This document shows, one piece after another, positions 45,076 to 53,320 of a stretch of 64,000 bases of DNA (position 1 is the first letter of the stretch; each line of letters begins with the position of its first letter). The notes beneath the pieces are model-generated. The model was given only the letters and a program-made list of their open reading frames with translations. It was not told where the DNA came from and did no database searches. The translations under genes were made by a program, and so were the position numbers. The stretch is from Dyella ginsengisoli LA-4 (GTDB taxonomy: Bacteria; Pseudomonadota; Gammaproteobacteria; Xanthomonadales; Rhodanobacteraceae): positions 1 through 64,000 of the forward strand of contig NZ_AMSF01000015.1 of assembly GCF_000334915.1 (NCBI RefSeq), given 5' to 3'.

Positions 45076-45113
45076 CCACACGCCTCCGACTGCGGCCGGG
45101 GAGGCGTGTGGTC
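45074..45113 (+). promoter_or_regulatory. Perfect 14-base-pair hairpin after the Mn aptamer (expression platform candidate)
   Basis: GACCACACGCCTCC at 45074-45087 pairs without mismatch with GGAGGCGTGTGGTC at 45100-45113. It starts at the last aptamer base. No T-run follows and the start codon of the exporter is at 45145, so control could be by translation or by a Rho-type stop rather than a classic terminator. The likely binding site region GGGAAA is downstream. Confidence 0.7.
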
Positions 45114-45144
45114 AATCGTCTTCGTCCGGCCCGGGAAATCATCC

Positions 45145-45723
45145 ATGGAAGCTCTCCTCGTCTCCGCCGGCGTCGTCGCCCTCGCCGAAATCGGCGACAA
45201 GACCCAGCTGCTCGCCTTCATTCTCGCCGCCCGCTTCAAGAAGCCGCTGCCGATCATCGCCGGCATCCTCTGCGCCACTCTCGTCAATCATGGTCTGGCC
45301 GGCGCGCTGGGTGCGTGGATCACCTCGGTGCTGAGCCCGCAGGTGTTGCGCTGGGTGCTCGGCCTGTCGTTCGTCGGCATGGCGGTGTGGACGATGATCC
45401 CGGACAAGATCGAGGAAGAGGAAACCCGGGTCGCCAAACGCGTGGGCGTATTCACCGCCACCGTGGTCACCTTCTTCCTGGCCGAGATGGGCGACAAGAC
45501 GCAGATCGCCACCGTGGCGATGGCCGCGCACTTCCAGCAGCCGCTGCTGGTGGTCGCTGGCACCACGATCGGCATGCTGATCGCCGACGTGCCGGCGGTG
45601 TTCATCGGCGACCGGCTGGCCGCGAAGATCCCGATGAAGCTGGTGCACTCGATCGCTGCGGCGATCTTCGCCGCGCTGGGCATCGCCACCCTGCTGGGCG
45701 CGGGCGCGAAGCTGGGGTTCTAG
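45145..45723 (+). CDS. TMEM165/GDT1-family Mn exporter (MneA-like)
   Basis: 192 residues from ATG 45145. Two E-x-G-D-K-T motifs: LAEIGDKTQ near residue 14 and LAEMGDKTQ near 118, the double signature of UPF0016/GDT1 proteins. Six membrane helices. In gammaproteobacteria such proteins (MneA in Vibrio, related ones in Xanthomonas) export Mn2+. The Mn riboswitch in the leader supports the role strongly. Confidence 0.93.
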   Translation: MEALLVSAGVVALAEIGDKTQLLAFILAARFKKPLPIIAGILCATLVNHGLAGALGAWITSVLSPQVLRWVLGLSFVGMAVWTMIPDKIEEEETRVAKRVGVFTATVVTFFLAEMGDKTQIATVAMAAHFQQPLLVVAGTTIGMLIADVPAVFIGDRLAAKIPMKLVHSIAAAIFAALGIATLLGAGAKLGF

Positions 45724-45805
45724 GGTTTGCCGTCCGTGCCTGCGTGAGCCGGCGAAACGGATCGCCCAGATCGATCAGGGGTGCCCGGGGACTGTAGCCC
45801 GGGCC

Positions 45806-46687
45806 TCATCGCGGGCCTCCGCAATCGGCGCCCTGCGGTCCGTCGACCGAGCCCGGCCGGCGCAGGCGGCACATGTCTGAATGGAGTGCCGGCCAGTCCT
45901 CTCTCTCCGCAAGGCCGTTTTTCACGAAGGAGACGATCGCTCTTCCTTCCCGTTCGGTCATCGCCTCGGCCGTCTCTCCGTTTCTCCCATGTCGCCATAC
46001 TGTCCAGATGGCGCCAAGATCCCCGTCAATCCGGACGACCGCGGTATGGAATTGATCGTCGCGTCCGCCAAATACCATCGCGGCGCAGACCATCACCGCC
46101 TGCCCGTCTCTCTGGGGCAGAGGTTGGCGTGGCTTCCCATCGTCGCGGCAATTGGCGCCGCCAGGGAAGCTGGCAATCCGCAAGCGGCGCAGATCCAGCA
46201 GCCGAAAGCGATCACCGGGAAGTGCCTGCTGGATGGCTGACCATGGGTTGTCACACACCGCCCGTGCCCATTCGCGGGTCAGCAGTGGGCACACCTTTGG
46301 TTGCCCCGTGTGCGCGTCATTCCAACCGTAGGTCCGCACCACCACGGAGAGGCGGTCGATGGCCAATGGCGCTCCGGGATCCCTCGACTTGCGCAGAAAT
46401 TGTTTCAACGCATTCGCAGCCGTTTCGCGGTCGCGTCGCCGGTCCAGCGAGAATGACTGACTTCGGTAGGCGTAATCCTCGAGGGCAACAAATGGGAGCG
46501 TCAATGTGTGCTGCGCGATCGATACGTGAACGTCGGTAGAGAGCAAACCGACATCGACACCGGTCGTTGAACGTTCGTCGCTCCCGCACGAAGAGAGGGC
46601 AATGCAAAGGCCAGGCAACAGCATGGCTCGGAGGACTACCCGGATCACGCCACGACCCTGACGCCGCCCGAATCTTGTCATCGTCAT
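45806..46687 (-). CDS. Hypothetical lipoprotein
   Basis: 293 residues from ATG 46687 with AAAGG about four bases upstream. After a basic start there is a lipobox near residue 34 (ALSSC). The rest is polar with several Cys (about six beyond the lipid Cys) and no domain I recognise. It sits between the Mn exporter and a GST, both on the other strand, with no shared operon. Function unknown. Confidence 0.55.
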   Translation of the reverse strand: MTMTRFGRRQGRGVIRVVLRAMLLPGLCIALSSCGSDERSTTGVDVGLLSTDVHVSIAQHTLTLPFVALEDYAYRSQSFSLDRRRDRETAANALKQFLRKSRDPGAPLAIDRLSVVVRTYGWNDAHTGQPKVCPLLTREWARAVCDNPWSAIQQALPGDRFRLLDLRRLRIASFPGGANCRDDGKPRQPLPQRDGQAVMVCAAMVFGGRDDQFHTAVVRIDGDLGAIWTVWRHGRNGETAEAMTEREGRAIVSFVKNGLAEREDWPALHSDMCRLRRPGSVDGPQGADCGGPR

Positions 46688-46956
46688 CGCCTTTTACTCG
46701 CACGCAGTCATCGGCTGCTCGATGGAGCCCATCATGGCAAGCGAGTTGGCGACGGGATGCGGCAATGATGGCGATCTGGCGCGGCATCCTGAATTTGCAG
46801 GGGTAGTTGCCCATTCCAGACATGGAGTGATCGTCCTGCCTGATCGCGCACGTTTCGCTTTTTTCAGCGGGCAGACCCTATCGGCAGCCCGGCGAAACCG
46901 GGCGATGGTTCGGAACGAATAAACTGGACTTTCCCCGCCCAAGGAGGACGCCCCCA

Positions 46957-47643
46957 GTGATCAGGCTCTACTACCACCCGTCTCCCAACCCGGCCAAGGT
47001 CGCGCTGTTCCTCGAGGAGACAGGCCTGCCCTACGAGCTGGTGCCGGTGGACACCCGCAGGGGCGACCAGCATGCCGACGGTTTCACGGCGCTCAACCCG
47101 AACGCCAAGGTGCCGGTGCTGGTCGATGGCGAGGCCACCGTGTTCGACTCCAACGCGATCCTGCTCTACCTGGCGGAGAAGACCGGCCGTTTCCTGCCAC
47201 CGGACACCCCGGCCGATCGTGCCGCGATGCTGTCGTGGCTGATGTTCGTGGCCACCGGCATCGGCCCGTATTCCGGCCAGTGCGTGCATTTCCGCCACTA
47301 CGCGCCGGAGCCGAAGGCCTATGCGCTGAACCGCTACGACTTCGAGGCGTGGCGGCACTGGAAGATCCTCGACGCGCACCTGGCCGACCGGGCGTGGATG
47401 CTCGGTGGGGAGTACACCCTCGTCGACATGGCGGTATGGGGCTGGGCCGGCCGCGTGCCCTACATCCTGGGCGACGGCGCGTGGGACGCCCTGCCCCACG
47501 TCAAGCGACTGTTCGACACCATCCAGGCGCGGCCGGCCGCGCAGCGCGCCGAGGCGCTGAAGGAGCGGCACGCGTTCAAGCCCGTGGTGGACGAGGACGC
47601 GCGCAGGGTGCTGTTTCCGCAGAATGCGCGACTGGCCGGCTGA
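46957..47643 (+). CDS. Glutathione S-transferase
   Basis: 228 residues; GTG start at 46957 with AAGGAGG at 46941-46947. N-terminal thioredoxin-like domain: IRLYYHPSPNPAKVALFLEE, ALNPNAKVPVLVDGEATVFDSNAILLYLAEK with the cis-Pro and Asp-Ser glutathione-binding residues. The C-terminal domain is all helical with the usual WMLGGEYTLVDMAVWGW segment. Resembles the YfcG/Nu-class; catalytic specificity unknown. Confidence 0.9.
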   Translation: MIRLYYHPSPNPAKVALFLEETGLPYELVPVDTRRGDQHADGFTALNPNAKVPVLVDGEATVFDSNAILLYLAEKTGRFLPPDTPADRAAMLSWLMFVATGIGPYSGQCVHFRHYAPEPKAYALNRYDFEAWRHWKILDAHLADRAWMLGGEYTLVDMAVWGWAGRVPYILGDGAWDALPHVKRLFDTIQARPAAQRAEALKERHAFKPVVDEDARRVLFPQNARLAG

Positions 47644-47655
47644 GGCACGACCCGC

Positions 47656-48012
47656 TCAGCCGCCCTCGCGCGAGGCCTTGAGTCGACGGGCGCTGTCGCG
47701 CACGTCGACGTCGAAGCGCACCTGCAGCGCGTGTTCCGGCATGCCTGCCGCAAGCTCGAAATGCAGACCGTCGCGAGTGGGCAGGCGTCCCGCCAGCTCG
47801 CGTACCGGCGTGTCGGGCAGCGCCAGCGTCCAGCGCGAGGCCGCCCCCTCCAGCGTGGCCAGCTCGCCGCCGTGCAGGCGAACCGCGCCGTGCAGATGAA
47901 AGCGTCCCGCGGCATGACTCTCGAGCTCCACCTGCCCACCGGCGAGCAGGTGTCGCAGCTCGTCCTCGTCGATGCGCACGCGCCACTGCTGGCCTTCCCA
48001 CTGCAGCTTCAT
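47656..48012 (-). CDS. DUF7009-like small protein, end of the Moco operon
   Basis: 118 residues. Starts MKLQWEGQQWRVRIDEDELRHLLAGG and contains TLALPDTPVRELAGRL and DGLHFELA. The pattern of a first strand, R-x-R-x-x-x-x-E and a later RD-G-LHF fits the DUF7009 group of uncharacterised small proteins; I am not certain. Its ATG overlaps the stop of the second moeA, so it is part of the Moco operon and possibly a small accessory factor. Confidence 0.5.
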   Translation of the reverse strand: MKLQWEGQQWRVRIDEDELRHLLAGGQVELESHAAGRFHLHGAVRLHGGELATLEGAASRWTLALPDTPVRELAGRLPTRDGLHFELAAGMPEHALQVRFDVDVRDSARRLKASREGG

Positions 48013-49274
48013 GCCCTGCCTCCCGCGGGTTCCGGCCCGATGGCCAGCCCCGTCTCCGGATCGAGCGAGGCCACCTGCACCACGCGACCGGGCGCGCAGT
48101 CACCGGCGTCCTCGTCCAGCACCACCCAGCCGTCGGCGGCGGCAAAAGGGACAATGCGGAACGGCTGCTGCTGCGGCATGACCCGCGCATGCAGGCGACC
48201 GTCCGCGCCGAGGTGGAAATTCGCGCGCAGGAAATGCTGCAGCCCGGCCTTCGGCTGCTGCGGCGTGTCGAGCACGGCATGCAGGACCGTCTCGGGACCG
48301 AGCCCGAGCATGGCCCGCAGCACCGGCGTCACGAAAAAGCGCAGGCCGGCGGCTACCGCCATCGGCGTGCCAGGCAGCGCCATCACCAGCGGCCCGTCCG
48401 GCACGCTCGCTGCGAGCAGGGGCTTGCCCGGCCGCATCGCCACCTTGTGGAACAGCACCTCCGCACCGAGCCGGCGCAGCGCCTCGGGCACGAAGTCGTA
48501 CCGCCCCATCGATACCGCCCCGGTGCTGACCACGAGGTCCACGCCGATCGACCGCGCCCGCTCGAGGGCATGGACGTAGGTGTCGGTGGTGTCGTCCACC
48601 ACCTCGCAGGTGACCACCTCCGCGCCTGCCCGAACGAGCGTGGCGGCGAGGTACGGAGCGTTGGAGCTGTAGATCTGGCTGTCTCCCAGCACCCGCGCCG
48701 GATCGGTGACCAGTTCCTTGCCCGTGCCGATCACCGCGACGCGCGGACGACGCACCACGGCCAGTTCGCGCACGCCGGCAGCGGCGAGCAGCATCAGTTG
48801 CGCCGGACCGATGCGCACGCCGGCAGCCAGCGCCACGGCTCCGAGCGCCAGGTCGACGCCGGCATGGCGCACGTTCTGCCCTTCGCCGAGCGCATCGAGC
48901 AGGCGGATGCGCGTGGGACGTCCGTCGGGCGCGGCGGCCAGCAGCTCGGTGCGCTCCACCGCCACCACCGCATCGAGCCCGTCGGGCAGCCGCGCACCGG
49001 TCATGATTTCCCAGACGCCACCGGCCGCGTGGCGCACCGCGTCGCCGGCAGCCTGCGAGCCGTGCACGACATGCTCGCTGCCCGGCTCCAGCGGTTCCGG
49101 TGCGGCCAGCGCGTAGCCGTCCATCGCGGCGTGGTCGAACGAAGGCAGCGCGATCGGGCTGGTGACGTCGGCCGCCAGCACCCGGCCAAGCGCGGCGGGA
49201 GGAGTGCAGGACTCGGCCGGCCGCGGCGATACGCAGGCCAGCAGACGGGCGATGGCCTCGTCGTAGCGGATCAT
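48009..49274 (-). CDS. moeA: Molybdopterin molybdenumtransferase MoeA (second copy)
   Basis: 421 residues from ATG 49274. Motifs: LPSFDHAAMDGYAL, VWEIMTGARLPDGLDAVV, VGGVSVGRYDF-like VSTGAVSMGRYDFVPEALRRLGAEVLFHKVAMRPGKP, and a C-terminal beta domain with the ASLDPETG end. MoeA inserts molybdenum into molybdopterin. A second, clearly different moeA is at 53321-54526. It overlaps the DUF7009-like gene and is separated by 22 bases from the moaE-moeB fusion. Confidence 0.92.
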   Translation of the reverse strand: MIRYDEAIARLLACVSPRPAESCTPPAALGRVLAADVTSPIALPSFDHAAMDGYALAAPEPLEPGSEHVVHGSQAAGDAVRHAAGGVWEIMTGARLPDGLDAVVAVERTELLAAAPDGRPTRIRLLDALGEGQNVRHAGVDLALGAVALAAGVRIGPAQLMLLAAAGVRELAVVRRPRVAVIGTGKELVTDPARVLGDSQIYSSNAPYLAATLVRAGAEVVTCEVVDDTTDTYVHALERARSIGVDLVVSTGAVSMGRYDFVPEALRRLGAEVLFHKVAMRPGKPLLAASVPDGPLVMALPGTPMAVAAGLRFFVTPVLRAMLGLGPETVLHAVLDTPQQPKAGLQHFLRANFHLGADGRLHARVMPQQQPFRIVPFAAADGWVVLDEDAGDCAPGRVVQVASLDPETGLAIGPEPAGGRA

Positions 49275-49296
49275 CGCGTCACGCTCCGGCCTGCGC

Positions 49297-50934
49297 TCAC
49301 GCAGGCGCCAGCGCGGCGATGCCGCCGGCCAGCGACCAGGCGTCCACGCCCTGCTCGCGCAGCAGCCGGGCGGCATGCGCGCTGCGCCGGCCGCTGGCGC
49401 AGACCAGCAGCACCGGTCGCTCCAGGTGCACCAGCGCGTAGGCGGAGATCTCGCCCGAGGGCACGCGCAGCGAGGTGACGTGCAGCGGCGTGGCGTCGAT
49501 CTCATCAGCCTCGCGCACATCGACGATGGCGTACCCCGCGTGCACGGCCTCTTCCAGTCGTTCGAAGTGCCGCTCCAGCTCGCCCTCGGCATGGGTGCGT
49601 TCCAGCGCCCTGCGCGCCACCGCGACGCAGCCGCCGTGCAGTGCGCAGCCGCGGCTGGCGTCGATCGGCAGTCGCTGGCTGGTACCGTCGAGCAGGTTGA
49701 CCAGCTGCAGCGCATGGTCGGCCGGTTGCGGCAGGCCCAGCAGCAGCTTCAGCGCCTCCATCGCCTGCATCGTCCCGAGTACGCCCGGCACCGGACCGAG
49801 CACGCCGGATTCGACGCAGCTGCCGGCCAGCGCCGGCGCGGGCGGATCCGGCCACAGGCAGCGCAGGCAGGGTTCGCCGGGTTCGGCGGTCACCACCTGC
49901 AGCTGGCCCTCGTACTGGTACACGCTGGCCAGCACCAGCGGCGTCGAGGTGAGGACCGCCGCGTCGTTGGCGAGGTAGCGGCTGGCCAGGTCGTCGGTGC
50001 ACTCGACCACCAGGTCGTAGCCGGCGAACACGTCGGTGATGTCGCCCGCGTGCAGCGGCTGTTCGTAGGTGACGACCTCGACCGACGGATTGAGCCGGGC
50101 CACGCGACGGGCGGCGAGATCGACCTTGCGCTGGCCGATGTCGCGGGCGTCGTACATCACCTGGCGATGCAGGTTGCTGGCGTCCAGCACGTCGCCGTCG
50201 ACGATGCCCAGCGTGCCGACGCCGGCACCGGCCAGGTAGCTGATCACCGGTACGCCGAGTCCGCCGGCGCCGATCACCAGCACGCGGGCATTGGCCAGCT
50301 TGCGCTGGCCGTCCTCGCCGACCTCGCGCAGGCGGACCTGGCGCGAGTAGTCCGGCGCGAAGCCCTTTTGCTCGTCACCCCAGCGAACGCTGGGGTCCAG
50401 CGACTCCCGGGTAACGGCTTGCCGGCACTGGGTCCCAGCTTTCGCTGGGACGACGGCATGAGGGTGATGGTGGTGGCCGTGCGCGTGCGGCGGCTCCATC
50501 TCGTGTGCCCGCTCGGTGTGCGAGCAGGCGACCCAGGCGTGGTCGCCTTCGAGGTAGTGCTCCTTCTTCCAGATCGGCAGGCGGTGCTTGATCTCGTCAA
50601 TGATGTAGCGGCAGGCGCGGAACGCCTCGTCGCGGTGCGGTGCGGACACACCGATCCACACGGCGAGGTCGCCGATGGCCAGGTTGCCGACGCGGTGTAC
50701 GGCGCTGGCGGCCAGCACGCCGTAGCGCTCGGTCGCCTCGGCCAGGACCCGCTCGCCTTCGGCGATCGCCAGCTCCGTGTAGGCCTCGTATTCCAGCCCG
50801 CTGACTTCGCGGCCCTCGTTGTTGTTGCGCACCCAGCCCTCGAACGCGCAGAAGCCGCCGCTGCCCGGGTGCTTCAGCGCCTCCCGCTGGGCGGCCAGGT
50901 CGACCGGCGCGGCGGTGAGCTCGAAGCGGTTCAT
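49297..50934 (-). CDS. MoaE-MoeB-rhodanese fusion protein
   Basis: 545 residues, three functional parts. Residues 1-145 are MoaE (GFCAFEGWVRNNNEGREVSGLEYEAY, HRDEAFRACRYIIDEIKHRLPIWKKEHY): large subunit of molybdopterin synthase. About 185-430 is MoeB/ThiF (YSRQVRLREVG, VIGAGGLGVPVISYLAGAGVG, CLRC zinc pair), which adenylates MoaD. About 445-545 is a rhodanese (VDVREADEIDAT, active loop CASGRRS), a likely sulfur donor. The linker of about residues 148-185 (His-rich, then PAKAGTQ) is coded by two REP-like palindromes. It overlaps the moaD gene by four bases. Confidence 0.88.
   Translation of the reverse strand: MNRFELTAAPVDLAAQREALKHPGSGGFCAFEGWVRNNNEGREVSGLEYEAYTELAIAEGERVLAEATERYGVLAASAVHRVGNLAIGDLAVWIGVSAPHRDEAFRACRYIIDEIKHRLPIWKKEHYLEGDHAWVACSHTERAHEMEPPHAHGHHHHPHAVVPAKAGTQCRQAVTRESLDPSVRWGDEQKGFAPDYSRQVRLREVGEDGQRKLANARVLVIGAGGLGVPVISYLAGAGVGTLGIVDGDVLDASNLHRQVMYDARDIGQRKVDLAARRVARLNPSVEVVTYEQPLHAGDITDVFAGYDLVVECTDDLASRYLANDAAVLTSTPLVLASVYQYEGQLQVVTAEPGEPCLRCLWPDPPAPALAGSCVESGVLGPVPGVLGTMQAMEALKLLLGLPQPADHALQLVNLLDGTSQRLPIDASRGCALHGGCVAVARRALERTHAEGELERHFERLEEAVHAGYAIVDVREADEIDATPLHVTSLRVPSGEISAYALVHLERPVLLVCASGRRSAHAARLLREQGVDAWSLAGGIAALAPA
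50376..50460 (-). repeat. REP-like inverted pair inside the MoaE-MoeB linker, family A copy 4
   Basis: CCCCAGCG/CGCTGGGG at 50378-50395 (read on the minus strand) and TCCCAGC/GCTGGGA at 50433-50450 (plus strand) are two palindromes of the family A layout in opposite directions, about 40 bases apart. The open reading frame runs through both; the minus-strand reading gives the PAKAGTQ-type peptide common to coding insertions of such repeats. Confidence 0.85.
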
Positions 50935-51173
50935 CCGCCGGCCACCGGCGGGATGAAGACCACGGTGTCGCCCTCGGAGAGCAGGCGGTTCCAGTCGGAG
51001 AACTGGGTGTTCACCGCCACCTTCAGCGCGTCGATCGGCAGCGAGAAACCGTGTCGCGCCTGCAGCTCGGCGTAGAGGTCGCGCAGGGTGGATGCGGCGG
51101 TGTTCACCTGCTCGCTGCTGGCGCCGGCCTGTTCGCGCAGCTGCGCGTAGTACTGCAGGGTCACGCGGGTCAC
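50931..51173 (-). CDS. moaD: Molybdopterin synthase small subunit MoaD
   Basis: 80 residues. GTG start at 51173 overlaps the mobA stop. A ubiquitin-like fold (VTLQYYAQLREQAGASSEQ ... TVVFIPPVAGG) ends in Gly-Gly, which is thiocarboxylated by the MoeB part of its neighbour and then used by MoaE. It overlaps the fusion gene. Confidence 0.93.
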   Translation of the reverse strand: MTRVTLQYYAQLREQAGASSEQVNTAASTLRDLYAELQARHGFSLPIDALKVAVNTQFSDWNRLLSEGDTVVFIPPVAGG

Positions 51174-51760
51174 GACTGCCGCTCCAGTTGATATTGCATC
51201 CGGACGAATTCCTCGGGGGTGTTGACGTTGTCCAGCGCCTCGCCGGGCGCCGGCAGCAGCAGGACGTCGCCCTGGATCAGCGCCTTGCGCGGGCAGTAGC
51301 TGCCGGCGTCGAAACGCTGCCTGAGGCGGGTGTGGCTGGACGGCTCCCAGATCGCGCACAGCGGCTCGGGCAGGTCGTCGAAGCGGCTGGTGAAGGCGGT
51401 AGCTTCCTTCGCGGGATCGCGCCGGGCCAGCAGCGTGCGCAGCGTGGCCTCGTCCAGCCGCGGCAGGTCGCAGGCGATCACCAGCCAGGCGGCATCCGGA
51501 TGGGCGTCCTGGGCGGAAAGGATGCCGGCGACCGGACCGATCGCGTCGTAGCTGTCGACCAGCTGCGGCAGCTGCGCGCGCAGCGGATCGTCGCGCTGCG
51601 TCTCGCGCACCGAGACGAAGGCCTTCTCGGTCACCGCCGACAACGCGCGCCAGGCGCGCAGCAATTGTGGCTCGCCGGCGTAGTCGAGCTGCGCCTTGTC
51701 GCGCTGCATGCGCTGGCTGGCGCCGCCGGAGAGCAACAGACCGTAGACGGGGGCGCTCAT
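51170..51760 (-). CDS. mobA: Molybdenum cofactor guanylyltransferase MobA
   Basis: 196 residues from ATG 51760. Starts YGLLLSGGASQRMQRDKAQLDYAG, the NTP-transferase pattern with the conserved GG...R...K, followed by ACDLPRLDEATL. It adds GMP to Moco to give the bis-MGD form used by nitrate reductase or formate dehydrogenase. The fdhD neighbour agrees with that. Overlaps moaC and moaD. Confidence 0.9.
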   Translation of the reverse strand: MSAPVYGLLLSGGASQRMQRDKAQLDYAGEPQLLRAWRALSAVTEKAFVSVRETQRDDPLRAQLPQLVDSYDAIGPVAGILSAQDAHPDAAWLVIACDLPRLDEATLRTLLARRDPAKEATAFTSRFDDLPEPLCAIWEPSSHTRLRQRFDAGSYCPRKALIQGDVLLLPAPGEALDNVNTPEEFVRMQYQLERQS

Positions 51761-52248
51761 GCCGGTTCCCCGCGATAGTCGAGGTCGCTCTTGCCGCCGG
51801 TCTTGCGCAGCAGGCGCACCTCGCGGATGACGATGTCGTGCGACATCGCCTTGCACATGTCGTAGAGAGTGAGCGCGGCGATGCTGGCGCCAGTGAGCGC
51901 CTCCATCTCCACGCCGGTGCGCCCTTCGCAGGACACGGTGCAGACGATGCGTGCCACTTCGCCGTCCATCGCAATGTCGATGTGGCACTTGTCCAGCGCC
52001 AGCGGATGGCACAGCGGAATGAGCTGCGAGGTGGCCTTGGCGCCCATCACGCCGGCGAGGTTGGCCACGGTGAGCACCGCGCCCTTGGGCGTGACGTAGC
52101 CGGCGCCGTGCAGCTGTGCGGCGACCTCGGCCGGAAACACCACCTCGGCCTGCGCCTGGGCGGTGCGCCGGGTCACCGCCTTGCCGCCCACGTCGACCAT
52201 CTGCGGTCGCTGGGCATCGTCGAGGTGGGAGAGCTTGCTCGTGGTCAT
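51757..52248 (-). CDS. moaC: Cyclic pyranopterin monophosphate synthase MoaC
   Basis: 163 residues. Begins MTTSKLSHLDDAQRPQMVDVGGKAVTRR and contains IPLCHPLALDKCHIDIAMDG and the conserved CTVSCEGRTGVEMEALTGASIAALTLYDMCKAM with MEAL and DMCK. MoaC completes the first step of Moco synthesis begun by MoaA. 18 bases after the moaA stop. Confidence 0.95.
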   Translation of the reverse strand: MTTSKLSHLDDAQRPQMVDVGGKAVTRRTAQAQAEVVFPAEVAAQLHGAGYVTPKGAVLTVANLAGVMGAKATSQLIPLCHPLALDKCHIDIAMDGEVARIVCTVSCEGRTGVEMEALTGASIAALTLYDMCKAMSHDIVIREVRLLRKTGGKSDLDYRGEPA

Positions 52249-52266
52249 GGGATTCCGTCGGGCGGC

Positions 52267-53319
52267 TCAACCGCCGATGTAATGCATTTCGATCTTCGGA
52301 CGCGAGCGCTGGCGGCGTTCCTCGCGCTCCTCGCTGTAGCGGTCGGCGCGGTGCAGCCAGACCTGGCGCAGCCGCTCGCGCAGCGCGTCGTCGCTGCTGC
52401 CGTCGCGCAGCGGCGCGCGCAGGTCGGTGCCCTGCACCGCGAACAGGCAGGTGTAGAGCGTGCCCTCGGACGACAGCCGCGCGCGCGAGCAGCCGCCGCA
52501 GAACGGCTGGCTGACCGAGGAGATGGTGCCGATCTCGCCCTGCCCGTCGCGGAAGCGGAAGCGCGTGGCCACCTCGCCCGGATACTTCGCCGGCAGCGCA
52601 TCCAGCGGCCAGCGCGCATCGATCGCGGCGATCAGCTCGGCCGAGGGCACTACCGCCTCGCGGTTCCAGTCGTTGCGGTTGCCGACATCCATGTATTCGA
52701 TCAGCCGCGGCACGATGCCGGTACCGCGGAAGCGTCCGACCAGGTCGAGCACGGTGTGTTCGTTGACGCCCCGCTGCACCACGGTGTTGAGCTTGACGCC
52801 CTGCGGAAAGCCGGCGGCCTGCGCCGCCTCGATGCCGGCCAGCACCTCGTCCAGCGCGCCGCGACCGCCGCTCATGCGGTGGAACAGCGCCGGATCGAGC
52901 GTGTCCAGGCTGACCGTCACCCGGTCCAGCCCGGCCTCGCGCAAGGCGTCCACATGACGCGCCAGCAGCACGCCGTTGGTGGTCATCGCCAGGTCGGCGA
53001 TGCCCGGAATGCCGCGCAGCCGCGCGACCAGCTCGGCCAGCTTCGGGCGCAGCAGCGGCTCGCCGCCGGTCAGGCGCAGCTTGCTGACACCCAGCTCGGC
53101 CGCCAGTCGGGCGATGCGCTCGATCTCGTCGAAACTCAGCCGCTCGTCGTTGCCGAGGAAGCGGTAGTGCTCGCCGTAGGTCGACTCCGGCATGCAGTAC
53201 GGGCAGCGGAAGTTGCAGCGGTCCATCACCGAGATGCGCAGGTCGTGCAGCGGCCGGCCACGGGTGTCGCGCGGCGGCGCCTCGGCAGCAATCTCGGTGT
53301 GGGTGTGCGGATCGGTCAT
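52267..53319 (-). CDS. moaA: GTP 3',8-cyclase MoaA
   Basis: 350 residues from ATG 53319. Radical SAM cluster motif CNFRCPYCMP, LTGGEPLLRP, and the second cluster region CGGCSRARLSSEGTLYTCLF; the last residues are GG, needed for activity. Starts two bases from the stop of the first moeA gene. It makes the first Moco intermediate from GTP. Confidence 0.96.
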   Translation of the reverse strand: MTDPHTHTEIAAEAPPRDTRGRPLHDLRISVMDRCNFRCPYCMPESTYGEHYRFLGNDERLSFDEIERIARLAAELGVSKLRLTGGEPLLRPKLAELVARLRGIPGIADLAMTTNGVLLARHVDALREAGLDRVTVSLDTLDPALFHRMSGGRGALDEVLAGIEAAQAAGFPQGVKLNTVVQRGVNEHTVLDLVGRFRGTGIVPRLIEYMDVGNRNDWNREAVVPSAELIAAIDARWPLDALPAKYPGEVATRFRFRDGQGEIGTISSVSQPFCGGCSRARLSSEGTLYTCLFAVQGTDLRAPLRDGSSDDALRERLRQVWLHRADRYSEEREERRQRSRPKIEMHYIGG

Positions 53320-53320
53320 G

